Origin: Hypnocyclicus thermotrophus | GTDB taxonomy: Bacteria; Fusobacteriota; Fusobacteriia; Fusobacteriales; Fusobacteriaceae | DNA: 64,000 nt | Direction: 5' to 3' | Assembly: GCF_004365575.1 (NCBI RefSeq) | Contig: NZ_SOBG01000001.1 | Location: forward strand, 62,001-126,000 | Shown here: positions 1-9,065 of the stretch, piece after piece | How the letters are laid out: every line of letters starts with the position of its first letter | Numbering within the stretch: the stretch's first letter is position 1 | Notes under the pieces: model-generated | Database searches by the model: none | What the model was told of the DNA's origin: nothing | Seen by the model: only the letters and a program-made list of their open reading frames with translations | Made by a program: the position numbers and the translations under genes

Positions 1-366
1 CCTATAGTAGTTAATTCTGCTACGTATGTAGGTAATAGTATAGCTGGTATTCCAGGGGCTATTTTTGCTACCTTTGGGGTTATTTTACCATCTTTAATTA
101 TTATAATATCCTTAGCCAATTTACTTAGAACTCTCGAAAACAATTATTATAAAAAAAGTTTTTTTATGAGCCTAAGACCTGTAATTATATCATTAATATT
201 ATATGCAGGTATAATTATAGCTAAAAACACCTATTTTATTAATTCAAAAATAAATTATATTTCAATAATACTTACTCTAGTTTGCTTATATTTAATAAAA
301 AAAACAAACATACATCCAATTTCTATTATATTAATATCAGCAATCATAGGAATAATAATTTTTTAG
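1..366 (+). CDS. chromate transporter, C-terminal part (cut by window edge)
   Basis: The frame is open from base 1 and stops at 364-366, so only the last 121 residues are present. The visible part opens with PIVVNSATYVGN and then IPGAIFATFGVILPS, which is the typical second-half pattern of ChrA/CHR family membrane proteins, followed by two or three very hydrophobic helices. Family members move chromate or related anions, but many homologues have no tested substrate. An internal ATG at 166 is not the start, because the family motif continues upstream of it. A symmetrical terminator follows directly. Family call fairly sure, substrate unknown. Confidence 0.75.
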   Translation, partial: PIVVNSATYVGNSIAGIPGAIFATFGVILPSLIIIISLANLLRTLENNYYKKSFFMSLRPVIISLILYAGIIIAKNTYFINSKINYISIILTLVCLYLIKKTNIHPISIILISAIIGIIIF

Positions 367-384
367 TTTATATAAATAATAAAT

Positions 385-413
385 AAAAATCATGGTTTTT
401 AACCATGATTTTT
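385..413. terminator. bidirectional hairpin between convergent genes
   Basis: A 13-bp perfect stem (arms 385-397 and 401-413) with a TTT loop, flanked by A and T runs, closes both the chromate transporter and the convergent IIA gene, whose stop codon lies inside it. Confidence 0.8.
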
Positions 414-921
414 ATTTTAAATATACTCTCATCAAAAGATCGCCCGCTTTTATTTTACCCGTTTTTTTCTCTATTTTATCTACTTTTTCCATATTCGCTA
501 TTACAACTGGTGTACATATAGATTTTGCATTTTCTTTTATATAATTCAAATCATATTTTATAAGTTTTTCACCTTTTTTTATTTTTTCTCCTTCTTTTAA
601 TTTGGTAAATCCTTTTCCTTTTAAACTTACTGTATCAATTCCAAAATGAATAATAAGTTCTAATTCTTGTATTTCTATAGATATAGCATGTAAAGTGTCA
701 AATATACTTGATAATTCAGAATTACAAGGAGCATAAATAATAGAACTATTCTCCTCTGGTATTATCCCAACTCCATCACCTATTACTCCAGCTGCAAACG
801 CTTCATCTGGTATTTCTTCTAAGCTTATAATCTCTCCATCTATTGGTGAAGATATATCTACAACTTTTATTTTATTTTTTGTTTGATTAAAATATTTAAA
901 TAATTTATTTAATAGATTCAT
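412..921 (-). CDS. PTS glucose-type IIA component, orphan
   Basis: A single-domain EIIA-Glc/Crr-like phosphocarrier of about 169 aa. It passes phosphate from HPr to a sugar IIB domain. The two active-site histidines are visible in TLHAISI and in ELIIHFGIDTV (the phosphorylated one), with PVVIANM near the end. I choose the ATG at 921 rather than 933 because GGAGG lies 5-9 bases before it. A TTGACA/TATAAT promoter precedes it. There is no IIBC partner nearby; a paralogue with the same motifs sits with ptsG at 32.6 kb, so this copy may serve another permease or act in regulation. Confidence 0.85.
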   Translation of the reverse strand: MNLLNKLFKYFNQTKNKIKVVDISSPIDGEIISLEEIPDEAFAAGVIGDGVGIIPEENSSIIYAPCNSELSSIFDTLHAISIEIQELELIIHFGIDTVSLKGKGFTKLKEGEKIKKGEKLIKYDLNYIKENAKSICTPVVIANMEKVDKIEKKTGKIKAGDLLMRVYLK

Positions 922-953
922 CTTATCCTCCATCTTTTTGATTTTTTAATTAA

Positions 954-981
954 ATTATACTTTATATTTTTCATTTGTCAA
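954..981 (-). promoter_or_regulatory. sigma-70-type promoter of the IIA gene
   Basis: On the minus strand TTGACA (976-981) and TATAAT (954-959) are separated by 16 bases. Both hexamers match consensus, 33 bases upstream of the start at 921, so the IIA gene can be transcribed independently of the upstream cheY-like gene. Confidence 0.7.
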
Positions 982-1344
982 TTAATTTAATTTTTTTATT
1001 TTTTCAATTAAATTTAAACTATCAAATGGTTTTGAAACAAACTCATTTATCCCTACTTCTTTTGCTATTTTTTTTATATTTGAAAATCCTGCCATTGTAC
1101 TTACTAATATAATTTTTACATTAGGCATTCTTTTCTTTATTTTTCTACTAGCTTCTATTCCGTTTATTTTAGGCATATTCATATCCATAGTAATTATATC
1201 TGGTTCAAATAAAAATGCCTTGTCTATTGCTTCTTTTCCATTACTAGCTTCTGTTACTATTTCATACCCATTTTTTTCTAAAATTTCTCTTATTTCTTCT
1301 CTTATATAAAATAAATCATCTACTATCATTACTTTTTTCCCCAT
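982..1344 (-). CDS. CheY-like single-domain response regulator
   Basis: A 120-residue receiver domain with nothing attached. The acidic pair D9-D10, phospho-acceptor D54 (ITMDMNMP), switch residues S82/T83 and invariant K105 (SKPF) are all present, so it should be phosphorylated normally. It lies 26 bases downstream of the lipase-like gene in the same direction. It could be CheY acting on a motor or another signalling output; no flagellar genes are in the window, although a CheA fragment is at the right edge. Confidence 0.85.
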   Translation of the reverse strand: MGKKVMIVDDLFYIREEIREILEKNGYEIVTEASNGKEAIDKAFLFEPDIITMDMNMPKINGIEASRKIKKRMPNVKIILVSTMAGFSNIKKIAKEVGINEFVSKPFDSLNLIEKIKKLN

Positions 1345-1370
1345 ACTATCACTACCCTCAATCTTTTTTA

Positions 1371-2879
1371 TTATTTTTTCTTAAATATAATTAAATCATA
1401 TATATCTTTATATTTATATGGAATTGACATTTTTTCTATTAATATATTCCATAATTTAATAAAGTCCTTATTTGTTATATTTTTTAATTCTTTTAAAAAT
1501 TTCTCTTGAAATCTCAAGTTTTTACTATTTTTTATATAATCAACAAATTTCATTTTAACTAAACTAATCTCTTTTTCATTTAACTTATCTTTTCTCGAAA
1601 AATAAAGATAAAGTACTTCATTATTATTAATGCCATTTTCAAAAATAATTTTTCTAAAAAATGATGCAATGTAATCATATTCTAAATTATTATGAAAATT
1701 ATTAGTTTTTTTATCTATAAAGGGAATAAAAACGTCTAACATATGATTTTTTTCTATAATAATTGAACGTCTTTTCATCAATTCAATTACATCTAATATT
1801 ATTTTATTTTGAACTCTCTTAAATTCTTTATCTATTTCAATACTTATTCCTATATGAGGAAAATATTTTGATGTAAAATCATCTGAGTGTAAATAATTTT
1901 TTACCTTCTCTCTATATTTTAAATTTTCACTAAATTTTATAAAAAATTCATAGGATTTTTTTATAAAAGAATATACAATTTCTTTATTTAATAGAAACTT
2001 AAATAATATTTCCAACTCTTTATTTGTATATTTATTAAAAGTAAAAGTTTTAATTGTTAAACTTATTAAATTCAAATCTTCTTTTGTTATATTAAGATCA
2101 AATTCTTCTTTATCAACTAATTTTTCAACAACACCATTTTTTATATATTTATTTTTATTAATTATCAACATTTTTATTAATGGAATTATTTTATATAAAT
2201 CTTTTTTAAATGTAATTCTAACAAAATTATTTTTTTTTAATTCTTTCTCATAATTAAAAAAATGATCTACATCTATCATTCCTTTTGCTAAAATCCCAAC
2301 TGCATTAAAAGTAATTGTTTCTGGTACAAATTCTTTATCATTTAACACCTCTTCACTCATAACAGCTACATATTGTGCTATCCCACCACCTAATGAGTGC
2401 CCTGTTATACTTATTTTAGTATAGTCTACACTATCTAGTATTAATTTATAAAATAATAATCCTTCATCAAATTGTTTTGGTTTTTTAGCTATTCCAATAA
2501 GTAAATCTGTTTTTAAAAAATCTTTATATGCTTCTCTTATAGGATATACTTCACTCCCTCTATAAGATATAACCACTTCTTTTGTTTCAATTTTTTGAAA
2601 TGCTATAGCATAAAATCCTGTTGGATTTTTAACAAGCTTATTGTATCCCGTCCTATCCATCACATCTAAAATAATAAATTTATCTAAAACATCTTCAAAA
2701 TAATCATTTAATAATTCAGAATTTTTTAAATAATCCATCTTTCTAAAAAGCGAATTAGAATCCATAATTCTATTTTTATTTGTATTAAATAATTCTCTTA
2801 ATGTTTTACCTTTGTCTGATTTTTCAAAATAACTATATGAAACCCCTGCAAATATTAAATACTCTTTATCAGTAATCAT
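1371..2879 (-). CDS. lipase class 3-like protein with long uncharacterised C-terminus
   Basis: About 502 aa. The N-terminal part resembles the fungal-lipase (lipase_3) alpha/beta hydrolase fold: VISYRGSE near residue 110 is the oxyanion-type strand and TGHSLGGGIAQYVA near 163 holds the nucleophile serine. There is no signal peptide, so it is probably cytoplasmic. Residues from about 230 on are lysine- and isoleucine-rich and match nothing I recognise. I prefer the ATG at 2879, preceded by AGGTGATAG, to the in-frame GTG at 2888. It sits upstream of the cheY-like gene, probably co-transcribed. Substrate unknown. Confidence 0.65.
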   Translation of the reverse strand: MITDKEYLIFAGVSYSYFEKSDKGKTLRELFNTNKNRIMDSNSLFRKMDYLKNSELLNDYFEDVLDKFIILDVMDRTGYNKLVKNPTGFYAIAFQKIETKEVVISYRGSEVYPIREAYKDFLKTDLLIGIAKKPKQFDEGLLFYKLILDSVDYTKISITGHSLGGGIAQYVAVMSEEVLNDKEFVPETITFNAVGILAKGMIDVDHFFNYEKELKKNNFVRITFKKDLYKIIPLIKMLIINKNKYIKNGVVEKLVDKEEFDLNITKEDLNLISLTIKTFTFNKYTNKELEILFKFLLNKEIVYSFIKKSYEFFIKFSENLKYREKVKNYLHSDDFTSKYFPHIGISIEIDKEFKRVQNKIILDVIELMKRRSIIIEKNHMLDVFIPFIDKKTNNFHNNLEYDYIASFFRKIIFENGINNNEVLYLYFSRKDKLNEKEISLVKMKFVDYIKNSKNLRFQEKFLKELKNITNKDFIKLWNILIEKMSIPYKYKDIYDLIIFKKK

Positions 2880-3132
2880 CTCTATCACCTATTCTTTTAT
2901 TTTATTTATTATTCTACAATATTTTTATTTTCCTACATATTTTTTATTTTTTTTAAATAATATTGTACTTATTTTAAAAAATATAGTAAAATATTTTGTA
3001 ATAGTATTTTATTAAAATCAAAGTTATACTCAAATAATATAGTTATTATTAATATTAGATAAAAAAATCTAATATAAAAAATTTAATATATACTAAATAT
3101 AGAAAAATGTAGTAAAAGAAGGAGTAGTAAAT

Positions 3133-3978
3133 ATGATAAAAGTAGGTCATAGACAAGAATTAAAAGTAAATAATATATCAAGTATAGGTGCATATTTAGA
3201 TGCTGGAACCAGTGACACAAAAGATAACATACTTTTGCCTAATAATGAATTTGTTGATTTAGATATAAAAGTAGGCGATTCTTTAAATGTACTAATATAT
3301 AGAGATTCTGAAGATAGACTTATCGCTACACTTAGAGAAACAAAAGTAGTAGCCGGTAGAATAGAAAAACTTGAAGTTGTAGATAAAGCACCCATTGGAG
3401 CTTTCTTAGACTGGGGATTAAATAAAGATATTTTACTTCCAAAGGATCAACAAGAAATTGATGTAGAAATAGGCAAAAAATATTTAGTTGGATTATACGA
3501 AGATAAAAAAGGTAGATTAACTGCTACAATGAAAATATATAAATTTTTATTACCTTCTACTAAACTTAAAAAAAACGATATTACAACAGGTACAGTATAT
3601 CGAATAAACAAAGATATCGGTGTTTTTGTAGCCATTGAAAATAGATATTTTGGACTTATTCCAAACTCAGAAGCAAAATATAGCGAATTTAAAATAGGCG
3701 ATGAAATTACAGTAAGAGTAATTCGTGTAAGAGAAGATGGCAAAATAGATCTTAGTCCTAGACAACTGTCATACTTAGAAATTGATGAACATTCTAATAT
3801 AATTTATAAATATATGGAAAATAATAACGGAATATTAAATCTTACTGATAAAAGCTCTCCTGATTCAATAAAAAAAATACTTAATATAAGTAAAAAATCA
3901 TTTAAAAAAGCCATTGGAAATTTATTAAAAAATAATAAAATAATAAAAATAGAAAAAGGATTTAAAATTATAAAATAA
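3133..3978 (+). CDS. cvfB: CvfB/YitL-like S1 RNA-binding protein
   Basis: 281 aa with consecutive S1-like beta-barrel modules: residues about 5-65 (VNNISSIGAYLDAG...ILLPNNEF), about 75-135 (APIGAFLDWG...DILLPKDQ) and a third near 150-210 (IGVFVAIENRYFGLIP...GKIDLSPR). A winged-helix-like C-terminus follows (LNISKKSFKKAIGNLLKNNKI). This order is the CvfB architecture. Homologues bind RNA and affect virulence-factor expression in staphylococci; the role here is unknown. A clear AAGGAG site precedes the ATG and a terminator follows. Confidence 0.85.
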   Translation: MIKVGHRQELKVNNISSIGAYLDAGTSDTKDNILLPNNEFVDLDIKVGDSLNVLIYRDSEDRLIATLRETKVVAGRIEKLEVVDKAPIGAFLDWGLNKDILLPKDQQEIDVEIGKKYLVGLYEDKKGRLTATMKIYKFLLPSTKLKKNDITTGTVYRINKDIGVFVAIENRYFGLIPNSEAKYSEFKIGDEITVRVIRVREDGKIDLSPRQLSYLEIDEHSNIIYKYMENNNGILNLTDKSSPDSIKKILNISKKSFKKAIGNLLKNNKIIKIEKGFKIIK

Positions 3979-3996
3979 ATAATTTTATAAAATTTC

Positions 3997-4044
3997 AACT
4001 CTTAGTGATAAACTTTGTTTTAATAAATTCATTAAGAGTTTTTT
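3997..4044 (+). terminator. terminator of cvfB
   Basis: Arms AACTCTTAGTGA and TTCATTAAGAGTT pair with a G-T wobble around a long loop, followed by T6. Confidence 0.6.
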
Positions 4045-4061
4045 ATTTGAAATTTCTAATT

Positions 4062-4107
4062 AATTAAAAAGTAAAGAACCTGTTAAGCGGTTCTTTACTT
4101 TTTAATT
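4062..4107. terminator. terminator of the sugar ABC operon
   Basis: A 19-bp stem (4062-4080 with 4089-4107), loop TGTTAAGC, with U-tracts available on both strands. It lies just past the stop of the last permease gene and can serve both directions. Confidence 0.75.
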
Positions 4108-4116
4108 TAGTTATTA

Positions 4117-4986
4117 TTATTCTTTTACTCCACCTACAGTTAATCCCCCTACTAAATATCTAGATAATGATACAAACAATATTATTACTGGAATACTTGT
4201 TATTATTGCTGCTGCCGAATAAATCCCCCATGAAGTTGCAAACTGGCCTTGCATATTTACAAGTCCTACTGGTAAAGTAAGCAATTTTTTATTTGTTAAT
4301 ATAATTCTAGCTACTATATACTCTGACCAAGCTGTCATAAATGAAAATAAAAATGATATTGCTATTGCTGGAGTTGATAACGGTAATACAATTTTTATAA
4401 GAGCCTGTACTACATTGCATCCATCAATATATGCACTTTCTTCTAATGATTTTGGTACTGTATCAAAGTATCCTTTTAAATTCCATACTGAAAATGGAAC
4501 TGCTGTAGCAATATAGGGTATTAATAGACCTAAAAATTGATTTATAAGTCCTAATTTTACTAAAAGTATATACATTGGTAATAATAACATAGGCGCTGGA
4601 AACATTTGAGTTACTAAAAATATCATCATTCCGCTTTTTCGTCCCCAAAATCTAAATCTCGAAAATGAATAAGCTGCTGATATTGATAATACTACTCCAA
4701 ATGCTGCAGTTACCAAAGATATTATTAATGAATTTTTTAACCATATAAGAAGATCTTTTTCAAATAAAGCTATTCTATAATTTTCTAAAGTCCAATTATC
4801 AGGTATAAGTTTCAATGTCATTGAAAATAGTTGATCTCCAGGTCTAAGGGATACTGAAAGCACATTCAATAATGGATAAGTAGTTAAAAATGCTATTAAG
4901 ATCAAAACTGTATATATCAATATAATTTTAGGCCAACTATCTGTTCTTTCAAAATATTTCTTTTTTATCTCCTTCATATTAAGCAT
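4117..4986 (-). CDS. MalG-type sugar ABC transporter permease
   Basis: About 289 aa inner-membrane permease with six predicted helices. The EAA loop lies in ESAYIDGCNVVQALIKIVLPLSTPAIA, where the ATPase docks. The N-terminal LRPGDQLF...IPDNWTLENYR resembles MalG. I choose the ATG at 4986, which overlaps the malF-like stop; a GGAGG lies 11 bases upstream, inside the previous gene. Last gene of the operon. No ATPase subunit is encoded here, so a shared MsmX/MalK-type ATPase elsewhere is expected. Probably maltose or maltodextrin, but other sugars are possible. Confidence 0.85.
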   Translation of the reverse strand: MLNMKEIKKKYFERTDSWPKIILIYTVLILIAFLTTYPLLNVLSVSLRPGDQLFSMTLKLIPDNWTLENYRIALFEKDLLIWLKNSLIISLVTAAFGVVLSISAAYSFSRFRFWGRKSGMMIFLVTQMFPAPMLLLPMYILLVKLGLINQFLGLLIPYIATAVPFSVWNLKGYFDTVPKSLEESAYIDGCNVVQALIKIVLPLSTPAIAISFLFSFMTAWSEYIVARIILTNKKLLTLPVGLVNMQGQFATSWGIYSAAAIITSIPVIILFVSLSRYLVGGLTVGGVKE

Positions 4987-5887
4987 GACTTTCATCACCT
5001 CCAATTATATTACTTTTTGCAACAAATACTACACCAAATAATAGTAATATTAAGAATATTACTACAGAATAAGCTGCTGCATATCCATATCTATAGAATT
5101 GGAAGGCTAATCTATATACATCTGTTACTAAAATTTGTGTTTCTTCATTACCAAAACCATTTGCTATTATTATTATTACATTTAGCATATTAAATGTCCA
5201 TACAGTACCAAGTACAATTGATGGAGTCATTACTGGTTTTAATAACGGTAAAGTAATATTTTTAAATTGTTGCCAAGGTGTAGCACCATCTATTTCAGCT
5301 GCTTCATATAAATTTTTTGATATCGATTGTAATCCTCCTAAAGCCACCATCATCATAAAAGGAAATCCAAGCCATATATTGGTAATTATAGCTGCTAAAA
5401 ACGTAAGAGAAGGTTGTGAAAGCCAATTAAGAGGTGGTATTCCTATCTTACTTAGAAATATATTTACTGCTCCAAATTTAAAGTTAAACATACCTCTCCA
5501 TGTAAGAGCTGCTATATATTGTGGCATTGCCCAAGGTATTATTAAAAATACTCTTAAAAATGCTTTCCCTGGTAATTTTCTATTTAATAATACTGCTAGC
5601 CAAAGCCCTATTGTAACATGAAAAAATACATTTACCACTGTCCATATTATTGTACGAATTAATGTTTTTACTAATCTAGGATCAGTAAATACTCTTACAT
5701 AATTATCAAATCCTATAAATTGAGGATGTCTAAATGTTTTTAAACTCATATTTGTAAGTGATAACCAAAATCCATATAATAAAGGATAAAAAACCATAAG
5801 TGCTAAAATTGTAAGTGCCGGTGCTATAAAGTAATAGGGTGTACTTTTTTTCATAAGTAATTGATTTGCTGTTTCCTTATTCTTCAT
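4979..5887 (-). CDS. MalF-type sugar ABC transporter permease
   Basis: 302 aa with a short cytoplasmic N-terminus and six predicted membrane segments. The EAA loop reads NLYEAAEIDGATPWQQFKNITLPLLKPVM. It is the short MalF form without the large periplasmic insertion known from E. coli. Starts with ATG behind GAGAGGAAGAA. Eight bases overlap the next permease, which suggests translational coupling. It forms a heterodimer channel with that protein and receives sugar from the binding protein encoded upstream. Confidence 0.85.
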   Translation of the reverse strand: MKNKETANQLLMKKSTPYYFIAPALTILALMVFYPLLYGFWLSLTNMSLKTFRHPQFIGFDNYVRVFTDPRLVKTLIRTIIWTVVNVFFHVTIGLWLAVLLNRKLPGKAFLRVFLIIPWAMPQYIAALTWRGMFNFKFGAVNIFLSKIGIPPLNWLSQPSLTFLAAIITNIWLGFPFMMMVALGGLQSISKNLYEAAEIDGATPWQQFKNITLPLLKPVMTPSIVLGTVWTFNMLNVIIIIANGFGNEETQILVTDVYRLAFQFYRYGYAAAYSVVIFLILLLFGVVFVAKSNIIGGDESHA

Positions 5888-5955
5888 TTCTTCCTCTCTT
5901 TCCTATTCTTTCTTTCTTAATATATTCTTTTAACCTTTTTTTTTAAATGTTTTTA

Positions 5956-5986
5956 AAAACAAAGAGGCTTTAAGCCTCTTTGTTTT
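5956..5986 (-). terminator. intra-operon hairpin between binding protein and permeases
   Basis: Stem around AAACAAAGAGGC/GCCTCTTTGTTT followed on the minus strand by TTTTT. Lying 56 bases past the binding-protein stop, it probably lets only part of transcription reach the permeases. Confidence 0.75.
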
Positions 5987-6041
5987 GCTGCTATCTACTC
6001 TCTCTAAACCTTTTCTCTCTATTTCTATATTTCAAAGCTTA

Positions 6042-7316
6042 TTATTCCCCTCTTATTGTTCTTATACCGTATTCTGCATCTTCTTGCATTTTTGCTGCTG
6101 CTTCAGCTGGAGTAAGACTTCCATTTATAACTGCTTCTAAATTTGGTCTCATAGCATCCCATATTGCTCTCATTTCTGCAACTATTGGCATTGGAGTTGT
6201 TTTTTCAATTGTAGCTATAGATGCTCTTTGTAATGGATCATTTTTAATTTCAGGTAATTCTCTAGCCGCTAATACAGACGGTGCTTGTGATTGAGCTTTT
6301 GCATATTTAGCATTATTTTCAGGTGATAATACAAAATCAAAGAATGTTGCTATCGCTTTATATTTATCTTCTTCAACAGATGAAGAAATTGAAAATCCTT
6401 TAGTAGCTGAATAGAATGTTGCATTTCCACCACCATTTGGTAAAGTTGACATAGGAGCTATTCCTAAATCGATTCCTGCATTTATATATTCTTGCCATGA
6501 CCATGCACCATTTAATAAGAATGCTGCTTTCCCTTGTTTAAATAATTGAGAAGACATATCATAATCCATTCCTGCTTCTCCAAGACCATATTTATTTCTT
6601 ATATCATATGCAAATTGAAGAGCTTTTACCATTGCTTCATTATTTAATGTAGGATTATAATTTTCATCCATTACTCTTCCACCGTAACCTTGATACCATC
6701 CTATAAACCAATATGGTTCTTTTTCATTATATAATAATCCATAAGTTGAATTTTCTGGATTTAACTCATCTACTTTTTGATATTTTTTAGCTATACTATA
6801 AAATTCATCCCAAGTTTTTGGAGCTTCTTTTACCATTGCTTTATTATAAAGTAGTGCTATTTGATTTCCATTCATATCTGGTATTTGATAATATTTACCA
6901 TTAATTTTTCCTGCTTCTAGAGAATTTTTTTCAATTTTAGATAAAAATTCATTGCTTACTACTTCATCTACAGGTTTAATTAAATCAGATACTATAAATA
7001 ATCCTATATTATCATTTGGACCATAAACAATATCAGGTCCTTGCCCTGCTAAACTAGCATTTTGAAAGTTCGTTCTTAATTCTTCATTTGGATAATGTGT
7101 AACTGTTACTTTAATGTTTGGATTTTGAGCCATAAAGTCATTTACAATTTCAGTAAATACTTCAAGTCCTGTTGGTTCCATTTGTTCCCATACTACGATT
7201 TCTTGTGATTCGTTTGAAGCTTTAGCCTTTTTCTTAAATAATCCTGCATTTGCTTCTGTTGCTAGTCCTGCTAATAATGTTGTTGCCAAAATACCTGTTA
7301 ATAATTTTTTTTTCAT
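6042..7316 (-). CDS. MalE-like sugar ABC transporter substrate-binding protein
   Basis: 424 aa, family-1 solute-binding protein. It has a signal peptide with a hydrophobic run and an ATEANA cut site near residue 24; there is no lipobox cysteine, so it should be soluble in the periplasm. The mature protein shows MalE-like features: EIVVWEQME at the start, LRTNFQNASLAGQGPDIVYGPND, and KAAFLLNGAWSWQEY in the second lobe. GGAGGAGATT precedes the ATG. A LacI-type operator lies 17-32 bases upstream of the start, so expression is probably sugar-inducible. The exact ligand cannot be read from sequence. Confidence 0.87.
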   Translation of the reverse strand: MKKKLLTGILATTLLAGLATEANAGLFKKKAKASNESQEIVVWEQMEPTGLEVFTEIVNDFMAQNPNIKVTVTHYPNEELRTNFQNASLAGQGPDIVYGPNDNIGLFIVSDLIKPVDEVVSNEFLSKIEKNSLEAGKINGKYYQIPDMNGNQIALLYNKAMVKEAPKTWDEFYSIAKKYQKVDELNPENSTYGLLYNEKEPYWFIGWYQGYGGRVMDENYNPTLNNEAMVKALQFAYDIRNKYGLGEAGMDYDMSSQLFKQGKAAFLLNGAWSWQEYINAGIDLGIAPMSTLPNGGGNATFYSATKGFSISSSVEEDKYKAIATFFDFVLSPENNAKYAKAQSQAPSVLAARELPEIKNDPLQRASIATIEKTTPMPIVAEMRAIWDAMRPNLEAVINGSLTPAEAAAKMQEDAEYGIRTIRGE

Positions 7317-7332
7317 AATCTCCTCCTTATAT

Positions 7333-7348
7333 TTGGTAACGTTTCCAA
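7333..7348. promoter_or_regulatory. LacI-family operator in front of the sugar transporter operon
   Basis: The near-palindrome TTGGTAACGTTTCCAA has the central ACGTT pattern of LacI/CcpA operators. It matches the GAAACGTTTCC site in front of the LacI gene at 15.29 kb. Its position just before the ribosome site suggests a transcriptional roadblock. Confidence 0.75.
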
Positions 7349-7455
7349 TTAACTCTAAAAAAATTTTACTGCACTACATAAATACATTTTGTAATCTATT
7401 AATATTAATACTACATTTTTTAAAAAAAATCAAGAACTTTTTTTATCAAAATAAA

Positions 7456-7492
7456 AAAACCTCTTATTTATATCTTTAAAATAAGCGGTTTT
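7456..7492 (-). terminator. terminator of the PAS/GGDEF-like gene
   Basis: AAAACC(T)CTTATTT pairs with AAATAAG(C)GGTTTT, with one internal mismatch, followed on the minus strand by a T-run. Confidence 0.65.
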
Positions 7493-7513
7493 CAATTAAA
7501 AAAATTTTACTTA

Positions 7514-8335
7514 TTAATCTTTGTAAAAATAATAATTTATTGTATTTGGATACGTAGCTGCTAAATTAGATTTATCAATAAGAACTTTTATATCGCTTCC
7601 ATTATCTGGATACATTGAAACTCCCATTTTTAATATAAACTCTATTTTATTTCCAAAAAATATTATTTTTTTACTCTCTTCTAATATAGAATTTATATAA
7701 TGTAATACTATAAGTTTAGTATTAACTCTTTTCAAATATATATATATTTGATTAGTTTCTGTTGTTGCTATAACATTATCTATAGGTATTATTTTTCTAA
7801 TTTTTTTCAAAAATAAATCTATAATATAATCTTTTTTTTCAAATCCATATTTTTCAATTATTCTATTAAAATTTTCAATATTAATACTTAATATTGAAAA
7901 TTTTATATCTTTATCTATATATAAATCCTTCTCTATCTCTTCAATAAAAAAATTAATACTTTTTTCTCCTGTAAGCATATTAAGACTATTATTAGTTATT
8001 TTATTATGAATATTTTCTTCAGTTAATAGAAATATTATTTTTTCATTATATTTCATAGAAGTTACTTTACAGCTATTTATATAATTATATTTTGTATGAA
8101 AATTCCAGTTAATATTATGTTTCATAGGTTCACCTTTATAATTTAATAAAAACATTGTTATAGTTTCTTTATATTCTTCTGTTATTAAATCAATTATTTT
8201 TAATGTCAATATATCTTTAGAAGAATAATTCAATTTTTTTAAAAATTCTTTACTTATTTCTAAAATATTCCATTCAAAATCTGTAGTTATAAAATATATA
8301 CCTGATAAATTAAGTACTTCTATTATCTCTTCCAT
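7514..8335 (-). CDS. PAS domain protein with degenerate GGDEF domain
   Basis: About 273 aa, no membrane segment. Residues about 5-105 look like a PAS fold (GIYFITTDFEWNILEISKEFLKKLNYSSKDIL). The rest follows the GGDEF fold: LNMLTGEKSINFFIEE at its start, and the tail KMGVSMYPDNGSDIKVLIDKSNLAA is diagnostic. The signature itself is gone; TTETNQIYIY stands where GGDEF should be, so cyclase activity is unlikely. It may instead sense a small molecule or interact with partners. The ATG at 8335 has GGAGGG five bases upstream and is preferred to 8347. Confidence 0.7.
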   Translation of the reverse strand: MEEIIEVLNLSGIYFITTDFEWNILEISKEFLKKLNYSSKDILTLKIIDLITEEYKETITMFLLNYKGEPMKHNINWNFHTKYNYINSCKVTSMKYNEKIIFLLTEENIHNKITNNSLNMLTGEKSINFFIEEIEKDLYIDKDIKFSILSINIENFNRIIEKYGFEKKDYIIDLFLKKIRKIIPIDNVIATTETNQIYIYLKRVNTKLIVLHYINSILEESKKIIFFGNKIEFILKMGVSMYPDNGSDIKVLIDKSNLAATYPNTINYYFYKD

Positions 8336-8461
8336 TTTTCCCTCCATATCTTAACTTAATAAAAGTTTAACCTATTTTTTATAAAAATTGCAAATTATTT
8401 TTTATTATTTTTAGTTTTATGCTATAATATGATAGAATTTTATCTAGAAAGGAACGTTCTT

Positions 8462-9052
8462 ATGATTTTTATTGATGGTGTTGTTGGAGCAGGTAAGAGT
8501 ACATTGGCAAAAATTTTAGCAGATGAGTTAAATATTCCATTATATAAAGAACCTGTATTTGAAAATCCAATTTTAGACAAATTTTATCATAACAAAAAAA
8601 AATATAGTTTTCCTCTTCAAATATTTCTTTTAAATAAAAGACTTAAAATGGTTAATGATGCTATGAAAACAAACGGTGTTTTTGATAGATCTATATTTTG
8701 CGATATTATTTTTGCAAATATTTTAACTGAAGATGGAGATATGCTTAAAGAGGAATTAGAATTATACAAAGAAGTTAGTGAAAATTTATTATCTCATATA
8801 ACTTTACCAGAACTTACTATATATTTAGAAATTTCTACTGATAATGCAATAAATAGAATAAAACAAAGAGGAAGAGATTTTGAACTTTTAATGCCTAGAG
8901 ATTACTGGGAAAAATTAAATATTCATTATAGAAACTATTTCAAAAATTATAATAAAAGTAAACTACTTATAATAAATGTTGATAATTTAGATATAGTAAA
9001 TAATGAAATTGATAGAAAAAAAATATTAGAGAAAATTAAAAAAAATCTATAA
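8462..9052 (+). CDS. deoxynucleoside kinase
   Basis: About 196 aa. P-loop DGVVGAGKST at the N-terminus, then KEPVFENPILDKFY, the FDRSIFCD (ERS-like) substrate motif and the lid RGRDFE. This is the dCK/dGK family, which phosphorylates deoxynucleosides in the salvage pathway using ATP. The start is placed at 8462 (AAGGAACGTTCTT upstream), because the 11 residues before it are not part of the fold. Which base is preferred cannot be told. Stands alone between terminators. Confidence 0.85.
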   Translation: MIFIDGVVGAGKSTLAKILADELNIPLYKEPVFENPILDKFYHNKKKYSFPLQIFLLNKRLKMVNDAMKTNGVFDRSIFCDIIFANILTEDGDMLKEELELYKEVSENLLSHITLPELTIYLEISTDNAINRIKQRGRDFELLMPRDYWEKLNIHYRNYFKNYNKSKLLIINVDNLDIVNNEIDRKKILEKIKKNL

Positions 9053-9065
9053 TATATTTCAAAAT

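Noticed and set aside
3147-3998. Minus-strand open frames opposite cvfB
   Set aside because: They are shadow frames of the S1 protein gene with low-complexity hydrophobic translations and no ribosome site.
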